Below are positions 1 to 10,524 of a stretch of DNA of 43,365 bases, in pieces. The stretch's first letter is position 1. Every line of letters begins with the position of its first letter. The translations under genes and the position numbers were made by a program. The notes under the pieces are model-generated. The model was not told where the DNA came from and did not search any database. It saw only the letters and a list, made by a program, of their open reading frames with translations. The stretch comes from Micractinium sp. NFX-FRZ (Eukaryota; Chlorophyta; Trebouxiophyceae; Chlorellales; Chlorellaceae): NCBI GenBank assembly GCA_029339195.1, contig JAPTJF010000504.1, forward strand, positions 1 through 43,365. The letters are read 5' to 3'.

Positions 1-23
1 GGACTGCAACCTTTTCTGGGCAG

Positions 24-241
24 AATTCCCACCAGAGCGGGCAGGCAAGATGCTGGGCCTGCAGGGCCTGCTGGCGGCCGGCGGCGTGACGCAGGCGGCG
101 GCGGCGGCAGCGTTCGCCGCTGCCGGCACCGACCCTGATTATGGATCACTGAGGAGCCTGCAGGGGGTGCTGCGCCCGTTGGCTGCCAAGCACTTCTTGC
201 AAGTGTCTTGCGAGAGCGCGGCCAAGATGCAGCGCATGTAA
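24..241 (+). CDS. C-terminal exon of an unidentified protein (partial)
   Basis: An open frame runs from the left edge to a TAA at 239-241. A plausible acceptor (pyrimidine tract plus CAG at 21-23) suggests the last exon begins at 24, with two bases completing a split codon. About 72 residues are visible. The segment is helical and alanine-rich (AAAAAAFAAAG), followed by LRSLQGVLRPLAAKHF and a short polar tail. Its G/C-biased third positions resemble the other genes here. I do not recognise the family. The spacing of the L..LQ..L..L.A.+.L stretch recalls malonyl-CoA decarboxylase, but the conserved block that should follow is absent, so no function is assigned. The start lies outside the window. 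Confidence 0.4.
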
Positions 242-1560
242 CCGCATGCTCCCCGGTTACAGACTGCATCGGCGGCACAGGTGGAAGACTTGGGGAGCAT
301 GGGCCCACTGGGCAGGACAGCACAGGACGTCATGTCATGGGATGTTATGGGACGTCAGGGGGCCATCTGGCAGAAAGGGACTGTTTCAGGGGCTGATTTG
401 GGGTGGGGGTATGCCAAACGTGCTTCACACACATCCAGGAAAGTGCAGAAAGGGAGTAGGGCAGCACAAGAGTGCTCAAACGCAAGTCGGGTGTATGGCC
501 CTGCAACTGACGTCCCCGACCTGACGTCTCACTGACGTGGGGGGCCCCCTGTGTTAACAAATCAAATGGCAGAAAGGCAACGATAGTCAATCAGGGAGGG
601 AAGGTTCAGCTCATCGCCGGCAAGCTGCCCCCAACAGGATGGTGAGCGAGCCACTCCTCTAGGATGAATGCGTCTCTTGATCACCGCATTTAACCGCAAG
701 ATGAGATGGTGCAGCTGGGCTGCCAACTCTGGCCCAGGTGTGTGCTGCTGTTGAGCCAGCGGTCAGCCAGCCAGCCAGCCAGCCAGCCGGCCGGCCAGCT
801 GGCCGGCCAGCTGGCCGGGCTGGCCTCGGCAGGATGCTGCCCTTACTCTGTGACAAGCCCCTCGGGAAAGGACCGCCACTAGGCATGCATGAACCAAGAG
901 TGCCAACTGACCTGCTGCCTGCCAGTGGCAGATTGCGGCGGCTGTGGCGGAGGCGGCCGCTGCAGCCGCACAGCGGTGCACTCCCAGCCCGGGACTTGGG
1001 CACCCCACGCACCCGCCCTTCTGATCTTGTCGTGGTGGGATGGCTACGAACAGTCTCGCCATGTGCTACCATATAGTAGAACGCCTCCCGTTCGAGAAGA
1101 GGAGAGGAGTGGGGAAGGTGGAAGACGAAAGGAAGGGGTGCCTTGTCACCAGTCCAAGGAAGGCTTTCCCTCGCGCCCCTTGGTGAACCCCTCTCAGCAG
1201 CACTTGACAGAGCAGCCGTTATTACATCAAGCGCGACAAGCAGCCTCCGCCCCAGCCGGTGAGGAGTGCCTCTGCTCGCCGCCCTTGGACTGGGCTCATG
1301 ATCTCGCCCCGACTCCCTGGAGGGCGGGCATAGCGGCCGAGCAGCTGCATGAGAAAAAACGGCCTCACGAGCGCTGCATCTGCCCTGTGCGCTCATGGCC
1401 GTCCGCCGCCCACCGCCCGCCGCAGCCGCCGCCATGCACGGTCAGCCAGCGCTCACTGCTGCGCGCCTCACCAGTCCCCCCTGTGACTGTGCAGCCTCCC
1501 CCCCCGGCAGCCTCTTGCCGCTCCCACCCGAGCAGGCAGCACTCGTCAGCAGCAGCAGCC
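242..1560. other. Intergenic region with 3' and 5' untranslated sequence
   Basis: This 1.3-kb stretch lies between the partial gene and the hemerythrin-like gene. It contains overlapping frames on both strands but none with recognisable domains or a splice pattern. It holds the CCAG/GGCC repeat at 764-826. The region just before 1561 is a probable 5' UTR rich in CAG/GCC triplets, ending in a good start context (GCAGCAGCC before the ATG). No RNA gene was seen. Confidence 0.5.
764..826. repeat. (CAGC)n / GGCCAGCT palindromic simple repeat
   Basis: Five or six tandem CAGC units run into alternating CCGG, GGCC and CAGCTGGCC steps that read the same on both strands. The second half (about 787-820) could fold into a perfect GC-rich hairpin. 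It is intergenic and upstream of the hemerythrin-like gene. Confidence 0.8.
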
Positions 1561-4386
1561 ATGGCTGAGGGGGCAACCATTTCGACGCCCGCCAAGCAGG
1601 CGGTGCCACCCACCGCCGTCTCCTGCTGCCTGGTGGATCATGCCAACGCGCGCACCCTGCAGGTAGGCAACCTAGTCCACGCTCCCCCAGAGTCGGCACA
1701 AAGCTGGTACAGAGCTGGGCGAATTAAGAAAGGTTGTTCAGGCTCAGGGCGATCCAGCCCCAGAGAGTTGCAGTGGGGCACGTTCCAGGCAGTTTAAGGC
1801 AGTACAGCAGTGTAGCACACGCCGCCTGAATCAAGACGCTCGGCCAGCGCAGTTCTTCTGGGTGCATGTAGGAACCGCGCCTGTGTCCCGTGCGCGTGCT
1901 GATCGCATTTCGCAAGCAGCGCTGCCTGCGCCTGTGCTGGTCGCATCTTGGCAGCACCCGGTGGGCCACCGCCTGCACCCTGGCAGGCCACCTCTGGCTT
2001 CAGGTCCTGAGCTTGCTGCGCGTGCCAGCTGGCACACACACTGGCAGTGACGTCATGGTGTCATCGCCGCTACGTCCCCTGCAGGCAATTTTTGAGGCGG
2101 TGAAGGCCAGGAAGGATGATGCCATGGTGGAGAAGGTGTGGGGGGGAGGAGGGAGGGTTGGGAGGGAAAGTGAAAGGAGGGTGTGGATGAGGAGAAGGTG
2201 GGAGGGATGGGGTTGGGGTGGGTGGGTGCGAGGCAGGGAAGTGGTGAGGCTGGCCAGGGGGTGGCGGAACCTTCCTCCTTCTCTTCCTGCTACACTGCCG
2301 CGTGCACCGTTATGGTGGGCCGCAGGCATGCGGGGGGGTTACGTAGCGGCTTCAGGACGAGGTGGGGCAGCAGGGGAGGGCAATTAGGGAGGGCAGAGGA
2401 GGTGGAGGGGCGCGGGCAAGGACGCGGGGCTGCACGACCCGTGCTTGGGCACTGTGGGCTTGGTCAACTCCACATGCACAGAACCACCCGCATGGAAACC
2501 TGCGCCACACAACCACCTCTTCCTCCCTCCCTCCATCCCGCCCCCTCCGCCCCAGGTGGTGCACACCATTGGGCTGCACTGCCGGCTGTACAACCAGGCC
2601 ATGATGGAGGTGCTGCTGCCGCTGGCGGCCAAGCTGAGCAATGGGGAGGAGCTGAGCGCCACGTTCAAGCAGAAGGTGGGCGGGCACCCTGCAGGCTGCT
2701 GGGCGCTCGTGGGCATGGGTGAGTGGGCAACTCGTGCCAACCCGTCACCCTTGAACCCACAACTCTCCGGCCTGCTCTCCCTGCCCATCTTCCTCGTCCC
2801 CTTATTCCCCCCTTCCCCCCTCCTCTGCGGCGCCTTCCCCCTCCCCTGCCCCCGCCAGCTGTCCGAGTCTGAGGCCCTGGCTGAGGCTGTGGACAAGTCC
2901 AAGAAGCACCTGGACAACCAGGAGTTTGTGGAGGCGATGCAGAAGGCCAAGATGGTGGGCGCACCACTCATGTGCTCAGGGCGGAAGGGAGGAAGGGGGG
3001 GAGAGGAACGGAGGAGAGGGGCAAAGCGGGTGGTGGGCTGTTGTTGGGCTGAGGGCGGGGCAGGGGCGTTGGGGGGCAGCATTTTCGCGTACAGGGTAAA
3101 TGATTCTCTTTTGCCCCTGCAGGGCCGCTGCCGGAAAGCTGGGGTCCCGGGCCTTAGAAATGGTGCACCCTTGTCCGCTTGCCCCTCCCCCTGCCCTCCC
3201 CCATAGAGCACGCAGCCCATCGTGCTGCTGACCAAAGAGCTACTGGACCCGGCTTGAGAGCGCCCGAGCCCTCCTCCCACACACTCTTGCCATGTTCTCT
3301 CCCTCCCTCCCTTCCCGCCCCGCCACAGGCCGACCAGGAGCTGATGGCCCTGGCTGAGAGCGACCTGCTGCCCGCCATGATGGAGGTGGGCGGGGTGGGG
3401 GGGAGTGATGGGAGGGCGGGGTGGGGGGTGGGGGGGAGGGCAGGGGAGGGCTGCAGGGTTTCTTGAATTGGCTGAATGCATTTGTGTGTGTGTGTGTGTA
3501 CGTCTTGTCTGTTTGCCCGCCCATGCCGGAGTGTCTGCCAGGCTGGACGCCCCCAGGCAGGCAGGCAGGCACCAAGCGAGCAGGGGCTCCGCACAGCCCG
3601 CCAGCCGCTTAGCCTGCGGTCAGGGCTGCCTGTCGCCCGCTGCCCTCTCCATGCTTCCCGCTGTCGCCACCGTGCGCTGCCCCCCGCCGACACCCCCACG
3701 CTGTGCTGTGCCCACGCAGTGCTGCGCTGCTCCTGCCCCTCGTGACTCTGCACTGCGCCCATGCTGTGCTGTGCCCATGCTGTGCTTCCCCCACGCTGTG
3801 CCGTGTCCATGCTGTGCTTGCCCACACTGTGCTTGCCCCACGCTGTGCTTGCCCCACTCTGTGCTGTGCCGCAGGAGCTGGACGCTGATGAGCTCATCCA
3901 GGCTGCCGAGCAGGTGCGCTGGCTGCTGCTGCTGCTGCCGCTGCTGCTACTGCTGCTGCCGCTGCTGCTACTGCTGCCGCTGCTGCTACTGCTGCTGCCG
4001 CTGCTGCTACTGCTGTTGCCGCCGCCGCCGCCGCCTCAAGCCCCCGTGGGCCCCGTGCCCGGAGGCCCCAAACTGTTGGCACAGCAGCGTCCCGGGGCCC
4101 CTCTGGTCCCTGCCATGTCAGCCCTGGCGCCGAGCGTGCGCCCTGAGTATCCGCCCCTCAGGCCGCCGCCATGCCCTTCACGGCAGCTGTGCGCCTCGCG
4201 TGGCAGCCGGTGCTGTGGCAATTGCCTCTCCCAGCCTACTCAGCCACCTCCTCGCGTGCTGCCTTGCCCCCTGCTGCCCTGGCCCTGACCCTTGTTTCGC
4301 ACCCTCTCTTATCGTGATGCCGCCTGCAGATTGAGGCGTGCAAGAACAAGGCGCCCCTGATGTACCAGCCCCAGGCGGTGGCCTGA
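1561..4386 (+). CDS. Degenerate hemerythrin/HHE-like small protein
   Basis: Seven exons (1561-1662, 2085-2135, 2556-2675, 2859-2954, 3329-3385, 3875-3913, 4330-4386) join to 173 residues. Every intron is phase 0. The order of helices fits the HHE cation-binding family, which binds a di-iron or other metal centre in a four-helix bundle. It has a first helix with VDH (His27), then LLP at 71-73, LLP at 136-138, and a terminal helix IEACKNKAP near 156-164 that resembles the family's usual end. Most metal ligands are missing. The expected second-helix His is Tyr63 with Met67/68 at the Glu positions, no EH pair is seen in helix 3, and the helix-4 His is Leu128. The protein therefore probably does not hold a di-iron site. 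There is no signal peptide; a cytosolic location is inferred. The ATG at 1561 has a strong context (GCAGCAGCCATGG). The family call rests on pattern, not a search; an unrelated helical bundle is possible. Confidence 0.6.
3696..3870. repeat. Degenerate TGTGCTGTGCCC(A)CGC minisatellite in intron 5
   Basis: Imperfect units of about 13-17 bp built from ATGCTGTGCTGTGCCC-like words repeat through the 3' half of the hemerythrin-like gene's fifth intron. They run right up to the CAG acceptor at 3872-3874, so the minisatellite itself supplies the pyrimidine-rich tract before the splice site. Confidence 0.75.
3921..4034. repeat. CTG/CTA/CCG triplet minisatellite at the start of intron 6
   Basis: Alternating 18- and 21-bp units (CTGCCGCTGCTGCTACTG with or without one extra CTG) start a few bases after the donor at 3914 and end in a (GCC)n run. 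It is intronic in the hemerythrin-like gene and not part of the protein. Confidence 0.85.
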
Positions 4387-5009
4387 GCAGCCTGCTGCGG
4401 GCTGTGAGGCTGAGGCTGGCTGCTAGGCTGAACAGTGCTTGGCCCCCATGGGGCGATGCCAGCCGGCGTTGCTGCCACAGGCGGCACATAGTGCTGCTGC
4501 TGTACTGGACAGTCGGCCCGGCGTTGAAGGCGCCGCCAACCCAGGCACGGGGCGGCGGCCACCATGGCTGCTGTCCCAGCCCGAACAGTGTGTTGCAGTC
4601 GACAGAAGATGTGAGCGTCAGCCAGGGAAAGAAATCGGCTGCGGCGGCAGCAAAATTCAGAGTTGCAAACGGTGTACAGAAGCAACGAGCTGTACAGAGA
4701 GCTGTAAAGCGCAGGGGACTGGGAGAGCAGAGGTACAGGTGCAAGAACAGGTACAATGTGCAAGGAGCAGGGATAACACGGGGGACAGGGGTTAAACAGG
4801 GGAGCCACGTCTGGGGGTGTTCACTAGGGGGGTACAGGCCAGGCAGACAAGGACCAGCTGGAGGCTGCTTGAGGCCCAGCAATGGCCGGAAGATCGCCAA
4901 GCAGGTTGAAGAATGGGCGCCCCGGCAGCTGGCCAACCGGCTGCTATCGTGCACAACCAGGCAGGGCTCAGCATGGGCCAAATGCCGGCGCTGCAGCCTC
5001 CGGATACAG
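4387..5009. other. Convergent 3' region of two genes
   Basis: This 623-bp stretch separates the stop codons of the hemerythrin-like gene (+) and the F-box gene (-). It has lower GC than the flanking exons and no coding signal that I can support. A TGTAA poly(A) signal for the plus-strand gene lies at 4703-4707. Confidence 0.5.
4703..4707 (+). promoter_or_regulatory. Poly(A) signal TGTAA
   Basis: TGTAA is the usual green-algal polyadenylation signal. This copy lies 317 bp after the stop of the hemerythrin-like gene, in the right orientation. Confidence 0.45.
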
Positions 5010-5262
5010 CTAGCTCCCCCCGTCCCTCTGTCCGCCTTTGTCCTTCTTGATACTGGAGCGAACCACGCCGTAGCGCCCCACCTGCAACGGCGGCAGGCGG
5101 CAGCAGCATGAGTGGGACACAGAGTTGCTCGTTCGGGGATCGTTCGGTTGTTCAAGCAAATATTCAGCTGCAGTGACGAATTTCCAAGACAGAAGGACTC
5201 TTGCGACAGTGTAGAGGCAACGCAGGTCAGTGGCGTAGAGGAAACGCAGTGGCACACACAGC

Positions 5263-5294
<32 letters not shown>

Positions 5295-7566
5295 GTTGGC
5301 GCTTCACCTGGCCAGGAGTGGCTGCCCTGCCATCTCGCATAGTATCCCCAGTGCCCACTGCTCTCCCCTCTCCCCATGCCCACACATACCTCCCCGCCCG
5401 CTGCTCCCTCAACCCCCTTGCCTGTTGGCTGCCCTTTGGCGGGCACCCTGTACGCATTCCTGCTCCCAAGCCAGCCCCCGCCCCATTGCCAAACCCTCTC
5501 CAGAGCAGGTCCCAGGCACGGGCCTACCACTTTGCCTGAATATGGGCAACCCAACAGTATCTCCCTCACCACCGCACCTGGTTGCAGTTCTCCAGGGCGG
5601 GCTCCAGGTCCCGGGTGAACCTCCAGCCGATGCGGGCGCCACAGGTGCAGCAGAAGACGTCAGCCACGCGCATGGCGCCCTGCAGGCGGGAGCCACCCGG
5701 CCAGCTGATTGCTGGTTGGCCAGCAGATGTGAAGACAAACCAGGGAATGCAAGGCTGCAGTGGCAGCACGGTTCTGGCATCGTTGCAATGCCAGCCTTCG
5801 GGGCGCAGACCTGCTTGCAATCAGATGCAACTGCCAATCTGGGCGGACTGCGTGAGCGAGGGGACTCCAGGCACCCCGCAAGGTTGCCCCTCTTTCCCCC
5901 CCAGACCCCCCACACGCAGCAGCCCATCCACCTTTTGCCCGTCCACCTCCCCCCGCCACCGCACCTGGCACAGCACCTGCTCCCTCTCGTTGCGCGCCTC
6001 CACGGCCCCTGGGAGGAAAGCGTTGACGAAGAAGGCGCGCTCCGGGCCCGCCCCCGCATCCCAGCAGTGCTGGCTGGAGCGGCAGCAGAGGGAGAGGGGC
6101 AGGGCAGGCAATGAGTGGATCCTGCAGGGGCCCAGGCCTCTGCGCGTAGCCAGCACAGAAAAGCAGCGGACTATGCAAGTGGCAAGTGTCGAGTGGCGCT
6201 GGCAGGCAAGAGGGGGCGGGGATGCGGGTGGGAATGGAGACGAGCCAGGGGCGGCACCACACTGCCCCCAGCCGAGCAGCCCAACCCAGCCAGGCAGGCA
6301 GCCATGCACCCACCGGCTGAGGATGTCGCGCGCGCGGAACAGCGGGGCGCCGCAGCCGCCGGGCGGGCGCAGGCTGGAGCGCGCCGCGGTGCAGCGGTGC
6401 AGGGCGAGCGAGGCGGGCGGCGGCGGGCGCCCCAGGTGCTCCTCCTGGCCCCCAGGTGTGCGCAGGCGCAGGTACTGCTTTCCCAGGAAGCAGGCGCCCA
6501 GCAGCTGCAGCTCCCGCCAGTTGCTGCAGGCACGCGAGGAGAGGTGGGGGGACAGGCAGGAGAAGCCAGAAAATGGCACGTGGGGGACGTGGGGTGCAGG
6601 CGCGGGCGGCCCCCTGGGCAGCTTTCAGGGGAAGTCAACTGGGCACCCCTGGGCGTGGCGTGTCCTGTACTGCTCTGCGCATGTCGGCAGCGCCCCCACC
6701 TCCTTCCCACCGGTGCACACACCCTGCAGCAGGCGGCAGGCAGGCCCAGCGCTTCACCTGATGCAGGCAGCCGCCGCCCCCGCTCGCAGGCTCCCCAGCT
6801 GCACGATGCTCAAGCCCAGGTGCAGGCGGCAGCCGCCGCACAGCACCTCCTGCGCGCGCACGTCAAACCCGGGGTTCCCGGCGCGCCGGATCCCCAGCAC
6901 GGCCCTCAGGCAGAAGAGCACGCCCGGCGTGCGCAGCGGCGTCTCAGGCCCCAGGGTGCACCCAGCGGTGGGGCTCCCAGCGGCGGCGGCGGCTGCTCCC
7001 CCGCCGGCGCCGGCAGTCCCGCCACAGGCTGCAGGCAGCAGGCAGGCGGCGTCCAGTGCGTAGCTGTTGCAATCTGGCAGATCCAGGCGGGGCGTGTCCC
7101 GGAAGGTGTCGCTGGTGAAAGCGTGCGCAGCGTCGGCGACCACGTGGCCACAGGCGGCGCAGCACAGGTGTCTGCAGCAGGGGCGGCGGGCCAAGGGGGC
7201 TGTGGCTGTGGCTGCGCGCCCGGTTCGTGGATAGCCCCAGCTGCCGCATCAGCATGGGCAGCAGGCAGCATAGCAAGCAAGCAGCATCCCAAGCAACGCT
7301 GCCCGGTCCCCAGCCCAGCACAGCGCAGCGCACCTGCGGCGCGCGGCAGCGCCCAGCTCCCACAGCTCCTTGCAGCAGAGGCTGAGGGACACAGCGTCCG
7401 CCAGGCACCCACCCAGGGCCTGGAACACCGCCAGGATGCACGTCTCGGGCAGCGCCAGCAGAGGGAAGACAAGTGGCGGCGCCGCGGCTCCAGGCGTGGG
7501 CGGGGCCAGCGACTGCGCTGCCCGGGAGCTGCTGGAGCGGCCCCGCGCAGACTGCGAGCTACCCAT
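5010..7566 (-). CDS. F-box protein with two Yippee/CULT-like zinc domains
   Basis: Six exons in transcript order (7566-7334, 7171-6758, 6523-6314, 6073-5965, 5679-5578, 5081-5010) give 379 residues. Residues 1-6, MGSSQS, match the N-myristoylation pattern MGxxxS. An F-box follows at about 36-76 (LALPETCILAVFQAL...LCCKELW), the part that would bind SKP1 in an SCF ubiquitin ligase. A first beta-tent-like unit spans about 79-200, with CAAC at 82-85 and CGGC at 189-192. A second spans about 270-370: CGAPLFRARDILSRQHC, then ERAFFVNAF, then VADVFCCTCGARIGW (Cys332/Cys335), and ends NQVGRYGVVRSSI, which is typical of Yippee proteins. In cereblon the related CULT domain recognises degrons or ligands, so these units may select substrates (inference). 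The first Cys pair of the second unit is incomplete. The upstream GTG codon is not used as start; ATG 7566 is. Intron 5 carries a (CAG)10 tract. Confidence 0.75.
5264..5293. repeat. (CAG)10 microsatellite
   Basis: Ten perfect CAG triplets on the plus strand (CTG on the coding strand) lie within the last intron of the F-box gene. Confidence 0.95.
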
Positions 7567-8060
7567 CACGATGCAACGCTCTAGCCTCTGTGCGGAAGCG
7601 TCACCGGGGGAGCAGGGGGAGGAGGTTGCCAGCTTGGGTGGCGCTCAGGAGGCCATTCGCTGGCGCCTTGGTGCGTCACCCATGGCACTGGGAATCAATA
7701 GCATGGAGAATTGGATGACCCATCGGGCCCAGAACCCTAGTGTGCCAGCTCAGCGCATCGAAGCCGACACTCCGATTTCGACGTTCCAGCACCGGCGTTT
7801 GACGTTCCAGCGCACCTGGATTGATCACCACTACTTAGCCGCTCAGTTCCCGAAACGTGCAACCGCGCTTGCCGGGCAGTTGGCTTCTTCAGCAGCAGGT
7901 GGGCTCCTGAAAGAAGCACGGGCGTCCTAGCAATTGGATAGGGCCCGCGATTGCAGCGCGGCACGCGCTGGCGCTGGGGCAGGTGCCGGGTCGCCGCCGT
8001 CACGCCGCCGCCGCCGCCGACGACGCTGCCACTGTTGCCCCCTTGTTGCAGGCCGCCACC
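7567..8060. promoter_or_regulatory. Shared divergent promoter region, F-box gene / VPS24
   Basis: The start codons of the F-box gene (-) and VPS24 (+) are 494 bp apart and point away from each other, so both promoters and 5' UTRs must lie here. The stretch has lower GC in its middle (about 7660-7860), with ATTTCGACGTTCCAG and TTTGACGTTCCAG as near-direct repeats at about 7775-7810. I see no clear TATA element. Confidence 0.4.
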
Positions 8061-10524
8061 ATGATTGCGGAGAAGTCGCTCTTCAGCATGTTTAAGAAGC
8101 AGGAGGACCCAAAGGAGCTGGTTCGCAAGTGGCAGCGCCAGATCCGCACAGAGATACGCGGCGTGGAGCGGCAGATGCTGGGTGAGCGCCCCCTGCCGGC
8201 AGCGTGGCAGCGGGTGCAGCGCCATGTGGCAGCGCTGTGCGCGCGTGTGTGTGTGGAGATATGCTTGCAGCGCTAGGTCAAGCGCGACTGAAGCATGTGT
8301 CGTAAGCGGGCGTGCCGCTCGTTTCCTGCAGCGTGTGCCTGGTGCCGCGGCTGGCGGCTGCGCTGCCTGTGCGTCTTTAAGCCGACACCCGCTCACACCC
8401 GCTGTTGTGGTGCTGCGCCCGCCCTGCGCTGCGTTACGCTGCGCTGCAGATGTGCAGAGGGAGCAGAAGAAGGCTGAGAAGCTGATCAAGGATGCCGCCA
8501 AGCGGAACGACATGGTGTCGGCAAAGGTGTGCGGCGGCAACCGAGCACGGGGTGGCAAGCACGCGGTGGGCGGTCAAGGGCCCGCCAGTGCTGACCAGCC
8601 GGCTGTCTTGCTGCAGTAGCTCGCCGTGCCGCAGGTGCCCATGCTGGATGCACCCGCCTGTTGTGACCCCTGGCCCTTGTCCCTTGCTGCCTCCCACAAG
8701 TCCTGCCATCCGCTGCTACATCCGCCAGCACTTACCCCTGTTCAACCCTGGTCCTCCCCTGCAGTTCAGTTGCCTCCCTGCTCCTGCTGTCCCAGTGTCT
8801 CAATGTCACCAACCTGCACACCCCCGCAGATCCTTTCCTTTCCAATTCATTTGTACCAACTCGCACCCACCCCCGCAGATCGTTTCCAACTCACTTGTAC
8901 CAACCTACACACCCCACCACGCAGATCCTGGCCAAGGAGGTGGTCAACATGCGGCGCACGGTGACCAAGCTGGCAGTGAACAAGGCCACATTCCTGTCGC
9001 TGTCAAACCAGATGACGGAGCAGCTGGGTGCGTCGGGACGGGTCGGGGCAAGGGGCAGGGCAAAAGGCGGGGCACAGCGGGAAAGGGGGCATTGTGTGCC
9101 TGCAGGCTGGGCTGGGCTGGCAGGGGGGTACGGCAGGATGGTGCGCGGTGTGGCAGTGCCGCAGCAGATGCCACGGGGCAAGGGCCGGCAGAGCGTAACC
9201 TCATGGAGGCTAAGCATCGGCCAACATTGCACCGTCAGCGGCAGCGGCGCCTGAGCCTGCCGCTGTGCCCTGACCAGGGTGCAGAGGGGACCAGCATTCA
9301 GCCAGCACCGGCAACCAACCGCTGCCCTGTGTGCCCTGCTGTTGCGTGCAGCCATGACGCGCGTGGCGGGTGCGCTGATCAAGAGCGGCGAGGTGATGAA
9401 GCTGGTCAACAACCTAATGAAGGTGCCGCAGCTGCAGCGCACGGTGGTGGAGATGGCGCGAGGTGAGGGGGCGGTGTTTGGGGTGTCTGGCCGGGGGTTC
9501 TGCTCACCTGCTTGCTCGCCCACCCACCCACCTGCCTGCCCACCCGCCCTCCCTCCTGCCCCACCCACCTGCCTGCCCGTGCACCCTTCTGTCCCCCCTG
9601 CCCAGAGATGGCCAAGGCGGGGATCATTGAGGAGATGATGAGCGATGCGATGGAGGATGCCATGGGTGGGGAGGACCTGGAGGAGGAGACAGAGGAGCAG
9701 GTGGGGGGGCGATTGGGGGTGGATGTGGGGCAGGGGCTCATGGGGAGCAGGGGGTCATGTGGGGCATGGGGAGCGGGAGAAGAGGAGGAGACGAGGGAGC
9801 CTGTGGCGGGGCGGGGGTGGATGTGGGCAGGGGGTCATGTGGGGCAGGGGGAGCGGGACAAGAGGAGGAGAGGGGGGAGCCTGTGGATGGGTGCGTGACG
9901 CGGGGCGATGGGATAAATGGGGCACATGGCGGCAGGACGTGGAGGAGCAGGTGGGCTGGATGGCAGGTATGCATGGGCAGGGTGCGGTGCAGCTGGAAGG
10001 CTAGGGCCAACCAGGCGACGCGTGCCAGCGGCTGCTTGGGCGCGCGCAGGCGGCCTGCCGTGCGCCCCACTCCCGTGCCCTGCCTGCCCTCGCTGCCAAC
10101 CCTCCCTGCCCTGACCCCCCTCCCTCGGCTTCCTACAACAACCCGCACAGGTGGACAAGATCCTGCTGGAGGTGGCGGGGGAGACGCTAAGCCAGATGGC
10201 AGCGGCGCCACGGCAGCAGAAGCAGGCAAGCCGCCCCGCCGCTGGCCCCGTGCACCGCGCTGCCGCGCCGCTGCTGGCCCCTGCTGTGCTGCCTCAGCCC
10301 GTGTGGCACCCGCCTGAGCACGCTTGCTGTTGCCTGCCTGCCTGCCATCCCGTCGCTGCTGCTCGGCTCGTTGCACAGCCCGTGCAGCAGCTGCCTGACC
10401 ATGATGATGCGTGTGCCATTTTCCCGCCCTGCTGCGCGCTCTGCAGGCGGCGCAGCAGCAGGCGCAGGCGGCGGACGAGGAGGGAGAAGACCTGCAGGCG
10501 CGGCTGGCGGCGGTCAGAGGCTGA
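8061..10524 (+). CDS. VPS24: ESCRT-III subunit VPS24/CHMP3
   Basis: Seven exons (8061-8181, 8450-8526, 8925-9027, 9352-9462, 9606-9700, 10151-10225, 10447-10524) give 219 residues with the family's normal length and order. There is a basic first helix (DPKELVRKWQRQIRTEIRGV), then QREQKKAEKLIKDAAKR, a RVAGALIKSGEVMKLVNNLM helix, EMAKAGIIEEMMSDAMED, and acidic helices. The C-terminus is a MIM-type helix (LQARLAAVRG) that would bind the VPS4 MIT domain. The protein polymerises on endosomal membranes to bud and cut vesicles inward. The exon ends match conserved residues throughout. The ATG at 8061 has a perfect GCCGCCACC context. Intron 6 starts with GC rather than GT (CAG|GCAAGC at 10226); reading through it would shift the frame before the conserved C-terminal helix. 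Intron 5 contains an 80-bp tandem duplication. Confidence 0.93.
9752..9911. repeat. 80-bp tandem duplication in VPS24 intron 5
   Basis: The block beginning GGGTCATGTGGGGCA and ending GGGAGCCTGTGG occurs twice in a row with period 80 (GTCATGTGGGG at 9754 and 9834). It is G- and purine-rich with small differences between copies. It is intronic. Confidence 0.8.

Noticed and set aside
24..241. Malonyl-CoA decarboxylase identity for the partial gene
   Set aside because: Only a loose helix pattern matches, and the conserved C-terminal block is absent.
764..826. CRISPR-like or regulatory palindrome array
   Set aside because: Units are four bases with no spacers; it is a simple repeat.
4178..5572. 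464-codon minus-strand open frame
   Set aside because: It crosses the convergent 3' region and the last exon and intron of the F-box gene in the wrong frame, with no conserved motif.
5582..7584. Long plus-strand open frames of almost 500 codons
   Set aside because: They are antisense shadows of the F-box gene exons. The minus strand carries the F-box, CxxC and Yippee motifs and consistent splice sites.
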